In this document: piece by piece, positions 40,630 through 48,866 of the stretch
Position numbering within the stretch: the first letter of the stretch is position 1
How the letters are laid out: each line of letters starts with the position of its first letter
Assembly: GCF_001425865.1 (NCBI RefSeq)
Contig: NZ_LMDS01000005.1
Span: 1,222,435-1,286,434, forward strand
Origin: Rhizobacter sp. Root404
GTDB lineage: Bacteria; Pseudomonadota; Gammaproteobacteria; Burkholderiales; Burkholderiaceae_C
DNA length: 64,000 nucleotides
Direction: 5' to 3'
Position numbers and translations under genes: made by a program
Notes under the pieces: generated by a model
The model's input: only the letters and a program-made list of their open reading frames with translations
Database searches by the model: none
Told to the model about the DNA's origin: nothing

Positions 40630-43062
40630 TCAGGCGCGCAGCCGCACGCCGAGGCGTTGCGTCAGCGTGGACAGGACATCGGCGATCGCCGCGTCGATGC
40701 GCTCGTCGGTCAACGTGACCTCGTCGTCCAGCAATTCCAGGCGGACGCTGAGGCTGCGTTCGCCGGCCTTCATCTCGCCACTGGGCGTGGTCGGCTTGTA
40801 GACGTCGAACAGGCGGGTCGAGCGGATCAGGCGGGCGCTCTTGGCAGCCCCGATCGCCTGCATCAGCGCGTCGTGCGTGACGAGCTCGCCGGCAATCAGC
40901 GACAGGTCGCGCCAGACCGACTGCTGCCGTTGCACCGGCGTCAGGCTGGGCAGCTGGCGCGCCGTCAGCGCCGCGGCGTCGAGTTCGAACAGCATCGGCG
41001 CGTGCGGCAGCTCGTAGGCCTGGCGCCACTTCGGGTGCAGCTCGCCGGCATGGCCGATCACCACGTCATCGAGTTCGATGCGGGCGCAGCGGCCCGGGTG
41101 CAGCGCCGGGTGCTCGGCCGCGACGAAGCGCGCAATGCGCGGCGCCAGCAGCGCCTCGATGTCGCCCTTCAGGTCGAAGAAGTCGACGCTGCGGTCCTTC
41201 GTCCCCCACTGCAGCGCGTCGGCCCCGCCGTAGGCGAGACCGGCGATGCGCAGGGTCTGGCCGACGCCCGCCACGCTGACCGGCCCGTCGACGACGCTCG
41301 CATCGCGCCTGAACGTGCGTCCGGCTTCGTACACACGCACCCGCGTCGCCTTGCGCGACAGGTTCAGCCGCAGCACGCCGATCAGGCTGCCCAGCAGGCT
41401 GGAGCGCATCACCGCGAGGTGCGCGGCCATCGGGTTGACCAGCTTGATCGGGTCGGCGTTGCCGGCGAGCTCATGCTCCCAGCGCGCGTCCACGAAGCTG
41501 AAGTTGATCGTCTCCTGGTAGTCGAGCGCCGCCATTCGGTGGCGCACCGCGTCGAGCCCGCGCTGCGACTCGCTGCGCACCTGCGGCACCAGCGACGCCT
41601 GCGGCGGCGCGACCGGCAGGCTCTCGTAACCGATGACCTTGATGACCTCCTCGATGAGGTCCTCCTCGATCTTCAGGTCGAAGCGCCAGCTCGGCGGCGT
41701 GACGGTGATCGTCCCCGGTGCGCTCGTGAACGCGAAGCCCAGGCGCTGCATCACGCCTTCGCACTGCGCCTGCGTCACCGGCATGCCGATGATCTTGGCG
41801 GCGCGCGCAACGCGCAGCGTGACCGGCTTCGCCTGCGGCAGGTTCAGCACCTGGTCGTCCATTGCGCCGGCCTCGCCGCCGCAGATGTCGAGGATCAGCT
41901 GCGTGATGCGCTCGATGTGTTCGACGGTCAGCGCCGGGTCGACGCCGCGCTCGAAGCGATGCCCGGCGTCGGTCGAGAAGTTGAAGCGCCGCGAGCGGCC
42001 CATCACCGCCTCGGGCCACCAGAACGCGGCCTCGACATAGACGTTCTTCGTGTCGTCCGACACCGCGGTCGCGTCGCCGCCCATGATGCCGGCGAGCGAT
42101 TCGACACTCTGCCGTTCCCCCGCCCCGTCGGCAATCACGCCGACCTGCTCGTCGACCGTGATGGTCGACCCGTTCAGCAGCTTCAGCGTCTCGCCGGCGC
42201 GGCCCCAGCGGACGACGAGCCTGTCGTGGATCTTGTCGAGGTCGAAGATGTGCGACGGCCGGCCGTACTCGAACATCACGTAGTTCGAGATGTCGACCAG
42301 CGCGGTCACCGAGCGCTGGCCACAGCGCGCGAGTCGATCGACCATCCACGCCGGCGTTGTCGCCTTCGTGTTCACGTTGCGGACGATCCGGCCGGAGAAG
42401 CGGCCGCACAGATCAGGCGCCTCGACCTTCACCGGGAGCTTGTCGTCGAAGCGCGGCAACACCGGGGGGAAGCTCGGTGTCTTGAGCGGCGCACCGGTCA
42501 GCGCGGACAGTTCGCGCGCGACGCCGTAGACACTGAGGCAATGGGCCAGGTTGGGCGTCAGCTTCAGCGTCAGCAGCGTGTCGTCGAGCCGCAGGTGCTC
42601 GCGGATGTCCTGGCCGACGACCGCGTCGTCCGAGAGGATCAGCAAGCCGCCGTGATCCTCCGACAGCTTCAGCTCGCGGGCCGAGCACAGCATGCCCTGG
42701 CTCTCGACACCGCGCAGCTGCCCGAGCTTGATCGCGAACGGTGCACCGCCCTCCTCTGCCGGCGGCAGCGCCGCGCCGACCAGCGCGCACGGCACCTTGA
42801 TGCCGGCGCGCACGTTCGGCGCACCGCAGACGATGTTCAGCGTCGTGCCGGTACCGGCATCGACCTGGCAGACGTTCAGCCGATCGGCATTCGGATGGCG
42901 CTCGACCGACAGCACCTGGCCGACGACCACGCCGGCGAAAGGCGGCGCGGCCGGGCGTGCCTCCTCGACCTCCATGCCGGCCATCGTCAGCGTGTCGGCC
43001 AGTTGTGCGCTGCTGATCGGCGGGTTGCAGAACTCGCGCAGCCAGGACTCGGGAAATTGCAT
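40630..43062 (-). CDS. pheT: Phenylalanyl-tRNA synthetase beta subunit
   Basis: 810-residue beta chain of the alpha2-beta2 enzyme. Domains in order: an EMAP-like tRNA-binding domain (GQVLSVERHPNADRLNVCQV), the B5 and B3/4 editing domains, the catalytic-like core, and the ferredoxin-fold anticodon-binding domain near the end (SVWRDLSLIAGELVTHDAL). Length and order are as usual for the family. It forms a unit with pheS upstream and ihfA downstream. Confidence 0.97.
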   Translation of the reverse strand: MQFPESWLREFCNPPISSAQLADTLTMAGMEVEEARPAAPPFAGVVVGQVLSVERHPNADRLNVCQVDAGTGTTLNIVCGAPNVRAGIKVPCALVGAALPPAEEGGAPFAIKLGQLRGVESQGMLCSARELKLSEDHGGLLILSDDAVVGQDIREHLRLDDTLLTLKLTPNLAHCLSVYGVARELSALTGAPLKTPSFPPVLPRFDDKLPVKVEAPDLCGRFSGRIVRNVNTKATTPAWMVDRLARCGQRSVTALVDISNYVMFEYGRPSHIFDLDKIHDRLVVRWGRAGETLKLLNGSTITVDEQVGVIADGAGERQSVESLAGIMGGDATAVSDDTKNVYVEAAFWWPEAVMGRSRRFNFSTDAGHRFERGVDPALTVEHIERITQLILDICGGEAGAMDDQVLNLPQAKPVTLRVARAAKIIGMPVTQAQCEGVMQRLGFAFTSAPGTITVTPPSWRFDLKIEEDLIEEVIKVIGYESLPVAPPQASLVPQVRSESQRGLDAVRHRMAALDYQETINFSFVDARWEHELAGNADPIKLVNPMAAHLAVMRSSLLGSLIGVLRLNLSRKATRVRVYEAGRTFRRDASVVDGPVSVAGVGQTLRIAGLAYGGADALQWGTKDRSVDFFDLKGDIEALLAPRIARFVAAEHPALHPGRCARIELDDVVIGHAGELHPKWRQAYELPHAPMLFELDAAALTARQLPSLTPVQRQQSVWRDLSLIAGELVTHDALMQAIGAAKSARLIRSTRLFDVYKPTTPSGEMKAGERSLSVRLELLDDEVTLTDERIDAAIADVLSTLTQRLGVRLRA

Positions 43063-43097
43063 GTCGTTGTCGACTCGTCAGTGTCGGAAGGAACGTG

Positions 43098-44144
43098 TCA
43101 GTTGAACTGCGCCAGGAAGCGCAGGTCGCCTTCGAAGAAGGCGCGCAAGTCGCTGATGCCGTAGCGCAGCATCGCCAGCCGGTCGATGCCGGAGCCGAAC
43201 GCGAAGCCGACGTAGCGCTCCGGATCGAGCCCCATGTTGCGCACGACATTCGGGTGCACCTGGCCCGAACCCGAGACCTCGAGCCAGCGGCCCTCGAGCG
43301 GGCCGCGCTCGAACATGATGTCGATCTCCGCGCTCGGCTCGGTGAACGGGAAGTAGCTCGGGCGGAAGCGCAGCTTCAGCTCGGTGGTCTCGAAGAAGGC
43401 CTGGATGAACTCGAGGTACATCACCTTCAGATCCTTGAAGCTGACGTTCTCGCCGATCCACAGGCCCTCGACCTGGTGGAACATCGGCGAGTGGGTGGCA
43501 TCGCTGTCGACGCGGTAGGTGCGCCCGGGCACGATCACGCGGATGTCGGGCATCGTCGCCTGGCCGGCGTACCGTCTTGCGTGCGCCTGCGCGTAACGCA
43601 CCTGCATCGGCGAGGTGTGCGGGCGCAGGTTCAGGTACGCGCCGTGGGCGTCCTTGATGTCCACGTAGAACGTGTCCTGCATCGAGCGCGCGGGATGGTT
43701 CTCGGGGTTGTTCAGCGCGGTGAAGCTGTACCAGTCGGTCTCGATCTCGGGGCCGTCGGCCACGTCGAAGCCCATCGAGCCGAAGATCGCCTCGATGCGC
43801 TCGCGGGCGCGCGAGATCGGGTGCAGCCCGCCGCCGGCGCCGCGCTTGCGGCCGGGCAGGGTCACGTCGAGCGCTTCGCTCTTCAGCTGCGTCTGCAACT
43901 CGGCGTCGGCCAGCGCGTCACGGCGCGCGTTCAGCGCCGCCTCGATCTGCTGCTTGGCCGCATTGATCAACGCGCCGCGGGCCTTCTTGTCATCGGGCGA
44001 CAGGGCCCCGAGCGCCTTGAGCTGCTCGGTGATGCGGCCGGTCTTGCCGAGGTAGCGGGCCTTGGCGTTCTCGAGATCGGCGGGCGCGGTCGCCTGCTCG
44101 AAATCGGCTCGCGCTTCTTGCACCAACGGGCTGAGGTCGTTCAT
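43098..44144 (-). CDS. pheS: Phenylalanyl-tRNA synthetase alpha subunit
   Basis: 348-residue catalytic subunit that charges tRNA-Phe. The N-terminal coiled coil (about 1-85) is followed by the class II core with HPARSMQDTFYV, the motif 2 region (FHQVEGLWIGENVSFKDL), and motif 3 GFAFGSGIDRLAMLRYGI. Start at 44144 (MNDLSPLV) is taken from the family start; an in-frame ATG at 44180 would begin inside the terminator stem upstream. A terminator-like hairpin precedes it by 21 bases. Confidence 0.97.
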   Translation of the reverse strand: MNDLSPLVQEARADFEQATAPADLENAKARYLGKTGRITEQLKALGALSPDDKKARGALINAAKQQIEAALNARRDALADAELQTQLKSEALDVTLPGRKRGAGGGLHPISRARERIEAIFGSMGFDVADGPEIETDWYSFTALNNPENHPARSMQDTFYVDIKDAHGAYLNLRPHTSPMQVRYAQAHARRYAGQATMPDIRVIVPGRTYRVDSDATHSPMFHQVEGLWIGENVSFKDLKVMYLEFIQAFFETTELKLRFRPSYFPFTEPSAEIDIMFERGPLEGRWLEVSGSGQVHPNVVRNMGLDPERYVGFAFGSGIDRLAMLRYGISDLRAFFEGDLRFLAQFN

Positions 44145-44165
44145 CTGGGTTGCTGCTGGCAGGAA

Positions 44166-44195
44166 CAAAAAAGGCCGCACACGAGGTCGGCCTTT
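44166..44195 (-). terminator. Terminator or attenuator between rplT and pheS
   Basis: Stem AAAGGCCG / CGGCCTTT (44170-44177 and 44188-44195) with a 10-base loop, followed on the minus strand by six T. It lies 21 bases before the pheS start. I see no Phe-rich leader peptide in the gap, so a plain partial terminator is at least as likely as attenuation. Confidence 0.8.
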
Positions 44196-44240
44196 GGAAG
44201 CTCACCCGGTCGGCATCGCTGCCGGCCGGGCTGGCCGCGA

Positions 44241-44264
44241 GGTGCAGTGCGCGAGCACTGCACC
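44241..44264 (-). repeat. Perfect 10-base hairpin after rplT
   Basis: GGTGCAGTGC / GCACTGCACC with a 4-base loop; no T-run follows on the minus strand. It sits 8 bases after the rplT stop. It could be an RNA-processing or stabilising hairpin between the ribosomal-protein and pheST parts of the transcript. Confidence 0.7.
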
Positions 44265-44272
44265 GTGGCGAC

Positions 44273-44629
44273 TTAAGCGAGCTGGGCCTTCACCTTCTCG
44301 ACGATGCTGGCAAAAGCGGCCGGATCGTGGATGGCCATGTCCGACAAGACTTTGCGGTCGATCTCGATCGACAGCTTCTTCAGGCCGTTCATGAACTTGC
44401 TGTAGGTGACGCCATGGCTGCGGCTGCCGGCATTGATCCGGGCGATCCACAGGTGACGGAAGACGCGCTTCTTGGTCCGGCGGTCACGGTATGCGTACTG
44501 CCCGGCACGCATGACTGCTTGCTTGGCAATGCGGAATACATTCTTGCGGCGGCCGCGGTAACCCTTGGCGAGTGCGAGAACTTTCTTGTGACGGGCGCGA
44601 GCCGTTACACCACGTTTGACGCGAGGCAT
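44273..44629 (-). CDS. rplT: 50S ribosomal protein L20
   Basis: 118-residue, highly basic ribosomal protein; the N-terminal part MPRVKRGVTARARHKKVLAL and the helices of the globular half (DLAIHDPAAF-like region here reading DMAIHDPAAFA) are standard. It binds 23S rRNA and in E. coli also represses its own operon. It is in the usual rpmI-rplT order. Confidence 0.98.
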   Translation of the reverse strand: MPRVKRGVTARARHKKVLALAKGYRGRRKNVFRIAKQAVMRAGQYAYRDRRTKKRVFRHLWIARINAGSRSHGVTYSKFMNGLKKLSIEIDRKVLSDMAIHDPAAFASIVEKVKAQLA

Positions 44630-44653
44630 GTTGTGTCCTTTCCTTGAAGCGGT

Positions 44654-44857
44654 TTAGAGGCCAGCGAAGGGCATCATCTGCTTGATGTGCCCCATGTTGG
44701 TCTCATGCACGTTGACGGCGCCGCGGAGGTGGCGCTTGTTCTTCGTGGTCTTCTTGGTCAGGATGTGGCGCTTGAACGCCTGGCCCCGCTTGACGGTGCC
44801 GCCTGGACGAACGCGAAACCGCTTGGCGGCGCTTTTCTTGGTCTTCATTTTGGGCAT
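44654..44857 (-). CDS. rpmI: 50S ribosomal protein L35
   Basis: 67-residue protein MPKMKTKKSAAKRFRVRPGG with the expected basic content and end MMPFAGL. Start at 44857, with AAGGAG upstream; earlier in-frame ATG would add unrelated sequence. It is 24 bases upstream of rplT. Confidence 0.97.
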   Translation of the reverse strand: MPKMKTKKSAAKRFRVRPGGTVKRGQAFKRHILTKKTTKNKRHLRGAVNVHETNMGHIKQMMPFAGL

Positions 44858-44978
44858 GTGATGCTCCTTCTTGGTTGCTCCTGCATGGCGCCGGCAAAGC
44901 TCTTGCCGTCTTGTAGGCCATGAGGGGCTTCTGACAACACGCTGGCGACCAGACCAGCGCACTGCATCTCGGTAACTC

Positions 44979-45527
44979 TTACTTCCGCTTCGGCGCCAGC
45001 ACCATGATCATCTGGCGCCCTTCGAGCTTGGGCATGTGCTCGACCACCGACACATCGGCCAGCTCGTCGCGGATGCGCTCCAGCAGCCGCATGCCGATGT
45101 CCTGGTGGGTAATCTCACGCCCGCGGTAGCGCAGCGTGACCTTGCCCTTGTCGCCGTCCTCCTCGATGAAGCGGCGCAGGTTGCGCATCTTGATCGCGTA
45201 GTCGCCTTCGTCGGTGCCGGGCCGGAACTTCACTTCCTTGACCTCGACCACCTTCTGCTTGCTCTTGGCCTCGGCCGCCTTCTTCTGCTCCTGGTACTTG
45301 AACTTGCCGTAGTCCATCAGGCGGCACACCGGCGGATCGGCCTGGGCGACGATCTCGACCAGATCGACGTCCGCCTCACCTGCCAGGCGCAAGGCCTCGG
45401 TGATGCTCACGATGCCCAGCGGTTCGTTCTCGGGTCCGTTCAGCCGGACTTCGGGCGCCATGATCTCGCGGTTGAGGCGGTGCTTGCGCTCTGCGTTCGG
45501 AGTACGGCGGTCAGCAAAAGTAGCGAT
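44979..45527 (-). CDS. infC: Translation initiation factor IF-3
   Basis: 182-residue IF-3 with the N-terminal domain (RLNREIMAPEVRLNGPEN), linker helix rich in Lys/Glu and the C-terminal domain (KFRPGTDEGDYAIKMRNL). No ATG fits the family start. I place the start at ATC (45527-45525) because GAAGGG lies 8 bases before it; a TTG at 45533 has no room for a ribosome site. Rare starts of the AUU/AUC/AUA kind are known in infC and let IF-3 discriminate against its own mRNA. Confidence 0.92.
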   Translation of the reverse strand: MATFADRRTPNAERKHRLNREIMAPEVRLNGPENEPLGIVSITEALRLAGEADVDLVEIVAQADPPVCRLMDYGKFKYQEQKKAAEAKSKQKVVEVKEVKFRPGTDEGDYAIKMRNLRRFIEEDGDKGKVTLRYRGREITHQDIGMRLLERIRDELADVSVVEHMPKLEGRQMIMVLAPKRK

Positions 45528-45623
45528 GGTCAAAACCCTTCAATAGGCTCCAAGGCAGCGGAGCCCGACAAATACCCATGTGCGGCCGGTCTTCAGGCTT
45601 GCAACGCCACCGGAGTGGCGCCT

Positions 45624-47543
45624 TCAAGTCTTCTGGGCGATGTCAGCGGCGATCTTCTGTGCGAAGTCGGCCAGTGGCATCACACCGAGGTCCTGGTTGC
45701 CCCGGGCGCGCACCGCAACGGCTCCGTTTGCCTTCTCCTTGTCACCCACGACGAGGATGTACGGAACCTTTTGCAAGGAATGCTCGCGGATTTTATAGGT
45801 TATTTTCTCGTTGCGCAAATCGGACACCACCCTAAGTCCTTGTTTTTGCAGCGTTTTGACCACTTCGCGGGCGTAGTCGGACTGGTGGTCGGTGATGTTG
45901 AGCACGCTCACCTGCACCGGCGCCAGCCAGGCCGGCAGCGCGCCGGCGTGGTGTTCGATCAGCATCCCGATGAAGCGCTCGAAGCTGCCGACGATCGCCC
46001 GGTGCAACATCACCGGGTGGGCGCGGCCGCTGGACTCGGTCACGTACTCGCCGCCCAGGCGCTCGGCGGTGTTGAAGTCGACCTGCATCGTGCCGCATTG
46101 CCATTGCCGGCCGAGCGCGTCCTTCAGCGTGTACTCGATCTTCGGGCCGTAGAACGCCCCGTCGCCCGGCGCGACGATGAACTCGACGCCCGAACGGCGC
46201 AGCGATTCCATCACCGCGTGCTCGGCCTTGTCCCAGAGTTCGTCCGAGCCGACCCGGTGCTCGGGCCGTGTGGCGACCTTGTAGATGATCTCGCCGAAGC
46301 CGAAGTCCTTGTAGACCGCCTGCAGCTGCGCCGTGTAGGCCACGCACTCCTCGAGGATGTGGTCCTCGGTGCAGAAGATGTGGCCGTCGTCCTGCGTGAA
46401 GCCGCGCACCCGCATGATCCCGTGCATCGAGCCGCTGGGCTCGTTGCGGTGGCACTGGCCGAACTCGCCGTAGCGGATCGGCAGCTCGCGGTAGCTGCGC
46501 ATCTGCGACTTGAAGATCAGCACGTGGCCCGGGCAGTTCATCGGCTTCAGCGCGTACTCGCGTTTCTCCGACTCGGTCGTGAACATGTTGTCGCGGTAGT
46601 TCTCCCAGTGGCCGGTCTTCTCCCACAGCCCCTTGTCGAGGATCTGCGGGCCCTTGACCTCCTGATAGCCGCAGTCCTTGTAGACCTGACGCATGTACTG
46701 CTCGACCTGCTGCCACAGCGCCCAGCCCTTCGGGTGCCAGAACACCAGGCCCGGTGCGAACTCGTCGATGTGGAACAGGTCGAGCTCGCGGCCGAGCTTG
46801 CGGTGGTCGCGCTTCTCGGCCTCCTCGAGCATGTGCAGATGCTGCTGCAGCTCGTCCTTCGTGGCCCACGCGGTGCCGTAGATGCGCTGCAGCATCTCGT
46901 TGCGGTGGTCGCCGCGCCAGTAGGCGCCGGCCACCTTCATCAGCTTGAAGTGCTTCAGCTTGCCGGTGCTCGGCACGTGCGGGCCGCGGCACAGGTCCTC
47001 GAACGCGCCTTCGCGGTACAGCGAGACGTCTTCGCCGGCCGGGATGCTCGAGATGATCTCGGCCTTGTAGTGCTCGCCGATTCCCTTGAAGTACGCCACC
47101 GCCTCGTCGCGCGGCAGCACGCGGCGCTCGACCTTTTCATCCTTGCGCGCGAGCTCGGTCATCTTGGCTTCGATCGCGACCAGGTCTTCCGGCGTGAACG
47201 GGCGCTTGTACGAGAAGTCGTAGAAGAAGCCGTTCTCGATCACCGGGCCGATCGTGACCTGCGCGTCCGGGAACAGCTCCTTGACCGCGTAGGCCAGCAG
47301 GTGCGCCGTCGAGTGCCGGATCACGTCCAGGCCGGCCGGGTCCTTCTCGGTGACGATCGCGAGCGGCGAGTCGTGCTCGATCAAATAGCTCGTGTCGACG
47401 ACCTTCGCGTCGGCCCCCTGCCCGACGCGGCCGGCGAGCGCCGCCTTGGCCAGGCCGGTGCCGATCGACGCGGCCACTTCGGCCACCGTCACCGGGCCGG
47501 GGTACTCACGCTTCGAGCCGTCGGGCAATTGGATGGCGATCAT
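45624..47543 (-). CDS. thrS: Threonyl-tRNA synthetase
   Basis: 639-residue class II synthetase. It has the N-terminal TGS domain (IQLPDGSKREYPGPVTVAEV), the editing domain with HSTAHLLAYAV (HxxxH) and GPVIENGFFYDF, the catalytic core with MNCPGHVLIF, RYGEFGQCHRNEPSGSMHG, and the anticodon domain. I start at 47543 (MIAIQLPDG), the usual family start; an in-frame ATG at 47564 lies in the terminator stem. The leader upstream looks like a threonine-controlled attenuator. Confidence 0.97.
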   Translation of the reverse strand: MIAIQLPDGSKREYPGPVTVAEVAASIGTGLAKAALAGRVGQGADAKVVDTSYLIEHDSPLAIVTEKDPAGLDVIRHSTAHLLAYAVKELFPDAQVTIGPVIENGFFYDFSYKRPFTPEDLVAIEAKMTELARKDEKVERRVLPRDEAVAYFKGIGEHYKAEIISSIPAGEDVSLYREGAFEDLCRGPHVPSTGKLKHFKLMKVAGAYWRGDHRNEMLQRIYGTAWATKDELQQHLHMLEEAEKRDHRKLGRELDLFHIDEFAPGLVFWHPKGWALWQQVEQYMRQVYKDCGYQEVKGPQILDKGLWEKTGHWENYRDNMFTTESEKREYALKPMNCPGHVLIFKSQMRSYRELPIRYGEFGQCHRNEPSGSMHGIMRVRGFTQDDGHIFCTEDHILEECVAYTAQLQAVYKDFGFGEIIYKVATRPEHRVGSDELWDKAEHAVMESLRRSGVEFIVAPGDGAFYGPKIEYTLKDALGRQWQCGTMQVDFNTAERLGGEYVTESSGRAHPVMLHRAIVGSFERFIGMLIEHHAGALPAWLAPVQVSVLNITDHQSDYAREVVKTLQKQGLRVVSDLRNEKITYKIREHSLQKVPYILVVGDKEKANGAVAVRARGNQDLGVMPLADFAQKIAADIAQKT

Positions 47544-47555
47544 CTTGAAACTCCA

Positions 47556-47586
47556 GAAAAGCAAAAGGCGCGGACTGAGCCGCGCC
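47556..47586 (-). terminator. Terminator hairpin of thrS leader (attenuator)
   Basis: GC-rich stem GGCGCGG / CCGCGCC (arms at 47580-47586 and 47567-47573) with a 6-base loop, followed on the minus strand by TTTTGCTTTTC. It is 13 bases before the thrS start. The 5' arm can alternatively pair with GCCGCGC at 47622-47628, just after the leader peptide, which would prevent the terminator. Confidence 0.82.
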
Positions 47587-47631
47587 TTGTCGAGAAAGGG
47601 AATGGAAATGCAGGTCGAGACGCGCGGCCGA

Positions 47632-47679
47632 CTAGACCTTCGTGGAGAAGGTGGTAGTTCGCGGTGTCATAACCATCAT
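47632..47679 (-). CDS. Thr-rich leader peptide of thrS
   Basis: A 15-codon frame, MMVMTPRTTTFSTKV, five of whose residues are Thr, with three Thr codons in a row (ACT ACC ACC). AAAGG precedes the first ATG closely; the second ATG (47676) has better spacing. It ends 45 bases before the terminator stem. A ribosome waiting at the Thr codons would cover ACCTTC (47647-47652 region), which otherwise pairs with GAAGGT downstream. This fits control of thrS by the level of charged tRNA-Thr. Confidence 0.72.
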   Translation of the reverse strand: MMVMTPRTTTFSTKV

Positions 47680-47714
47680 TGCCTTTCTCGTCCTTGTGTG
47701 TTGAGTGCGCGATT

Positions 47715-48866
47715 CTACATCGGCAGGATCGACACATTCGCCGTGCGCTCGATCAGCCACAGCAGCCCGATCACCAGCGCGGCGAACGAGCCGCCGCGGA
47801 TCACCAGCGGCCGGTAGCGCGGCCACTGGCGCAACGCGAACAGCAGCGCGGTGACGCCGACGACGATCATCAGCTGCCCGAGTTCGAGGCCCACGTTGAA
47901 CTGCAGCAGCGCCCACGCGAAATCCGCCGTCGGCAGGTTCAGCTCGGCCAGCACGCCGGCGAAGCCGAAGCCATGGATCAGGCCGAACAGGAAGGTCACG
48001 ACGACGCGCCGCACCGGGAAGATCGGCCAGACGTTGTCCAGTGCCGCGAGGATGATCGTCACCGCGATCGCCGGCTCGATGATCGCCGATGGCAGCGAGA
48101 CGATCTTCAGCGCCGCCAGCCCCAGCGTGATCGAGTGCGCGACCGTGAATGCCGAGACGATGCCGACCACCGGCCAGATCGCCTCCGACAGCTTGCCGAC
48201 CGGCTGCCAGCCCTGCGGGCTGCGACGCATCACCGACGGCAGCAGCAGGCACAGCAGGAACAGCACGTGGTCGTAGCCGGTCAGGATGTGGTGCACGCCT
48301 TCGCGCAGGAAGCCCCATGGGCCCGCGTTCGCGGCCGATGCGGGCTGATCGGCCGCCGCGGTCGTCGCGGTGCCCGCCTGCAGCGTGACGCCGCGCGACG
48401 GGTCGAGCAGCGCCAGCGCGAGCGGCTGCCCGGCCATCTGGATGCGGGCGATGCCGCGATGCGTCGGATCGACCTCGCGGAACAGCGTATAGCCGATGGC
48501 CGGTTGCGCCGTCAGCACGCAGTCGGCGCTCAGCAGCAGCACCGCGTAGGCGCCATCGTTGCGCCGCTCCAGCGCCTGGCCGGTCGGCCGCAGCGCGCAG
48601 CCGGCCAGCGTCAGGCGCGGCAGCGCGTAGGCCTCGATGCGCGGCCACGCGGTCTTGACTTCGCCCCAGGTCAGCCGGCCGTCGTCGTCGGCATCGAGCA
48701 CGAGCGCCACGTCCAGGTCGCGCAGCGCGATGTCCCAGCGCACCTTGGTCGCCGCCGGGCCTGCGTCGATCTGCAGGTACGAATCGCTCGACTTGTGCGC
48801 CTGCGCCGGCAGCGCGAGCCCGAGCAGTGCCGCGCAGACCAGCAGCAGGCGCAACAGCGCGCTCAT
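47715..48866 (-). CDS. HupE/UreJ-like membrane protein with EF-hand-like loop
   Basis: 383-residue exported and membrane protein. A signal peptide ends at PAQAH. A periplasmic domain of about 160 residues follows, with the calcium-type loop DADDDGRLTWGEV (58-70). Then come seven or so helices with the HupE/UreJ_2 hallmarks HHILTGYDHVLFLLCLLL, VAHSITLGLAAL, LFGLIHGFGFAGVL and QFNVGLELGQL. HupE/UreJ members are linked to nickel or cobalt transport; the role of this longer type is unknown. Its start overlaps the TPR gene stop by 4 bases. Confidence 0.87.
   Translation of the reverse strand: MSALLRLLLVCAALLGLALPAQAHKSSDSYLQIDAGPAATKVRWDIALRDLDVALVLDADDDGRLTWGEVKTAWPRIEAYALPRLTLAGCALRPTGQALERRNDGAYAVLLLSADCVLTAQPAIGYTLFREVDPTHRGIARIQMAGQPLALALLDPSRGVTLQAGTATTAAADQPASAANAGPWGFLREGVHHILTGYDHVLFLLCLLLPSVMRRSPQGWQPVGKLSEAIWPVVGIVSAFTVAHSITLGLAALKIVSLPSAIIEPAIAVTIILAALDNVWPIFPVRRVVVTFLFGLIHGFGFAGVLAELNLPTADFAWALLQFNVGLELGQLMIVVGVTALLFALRQWPRYRPLVIRGGSFAALVIGLLWLIERTANVSILPM

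Noticed and set aside
40657..43164. An 835-codon open frame on the plus strand
   Set aside because: It lies opposite pheT, which is intact and conserved; the Arg/Asp/His-rich translation is a typical antisense shadow in high-GC DNA.
44142..44272. Phe leader peptide for pheST attenuation
   Set aside because: I looked for a short frame with several TTC/TTT codons before the terminator and found none.
45036..47657. An 873-codon open frame on the plus strand
   Set aside because: It is antisense to infC and thrS and has no domain; a GC-driven shadow.
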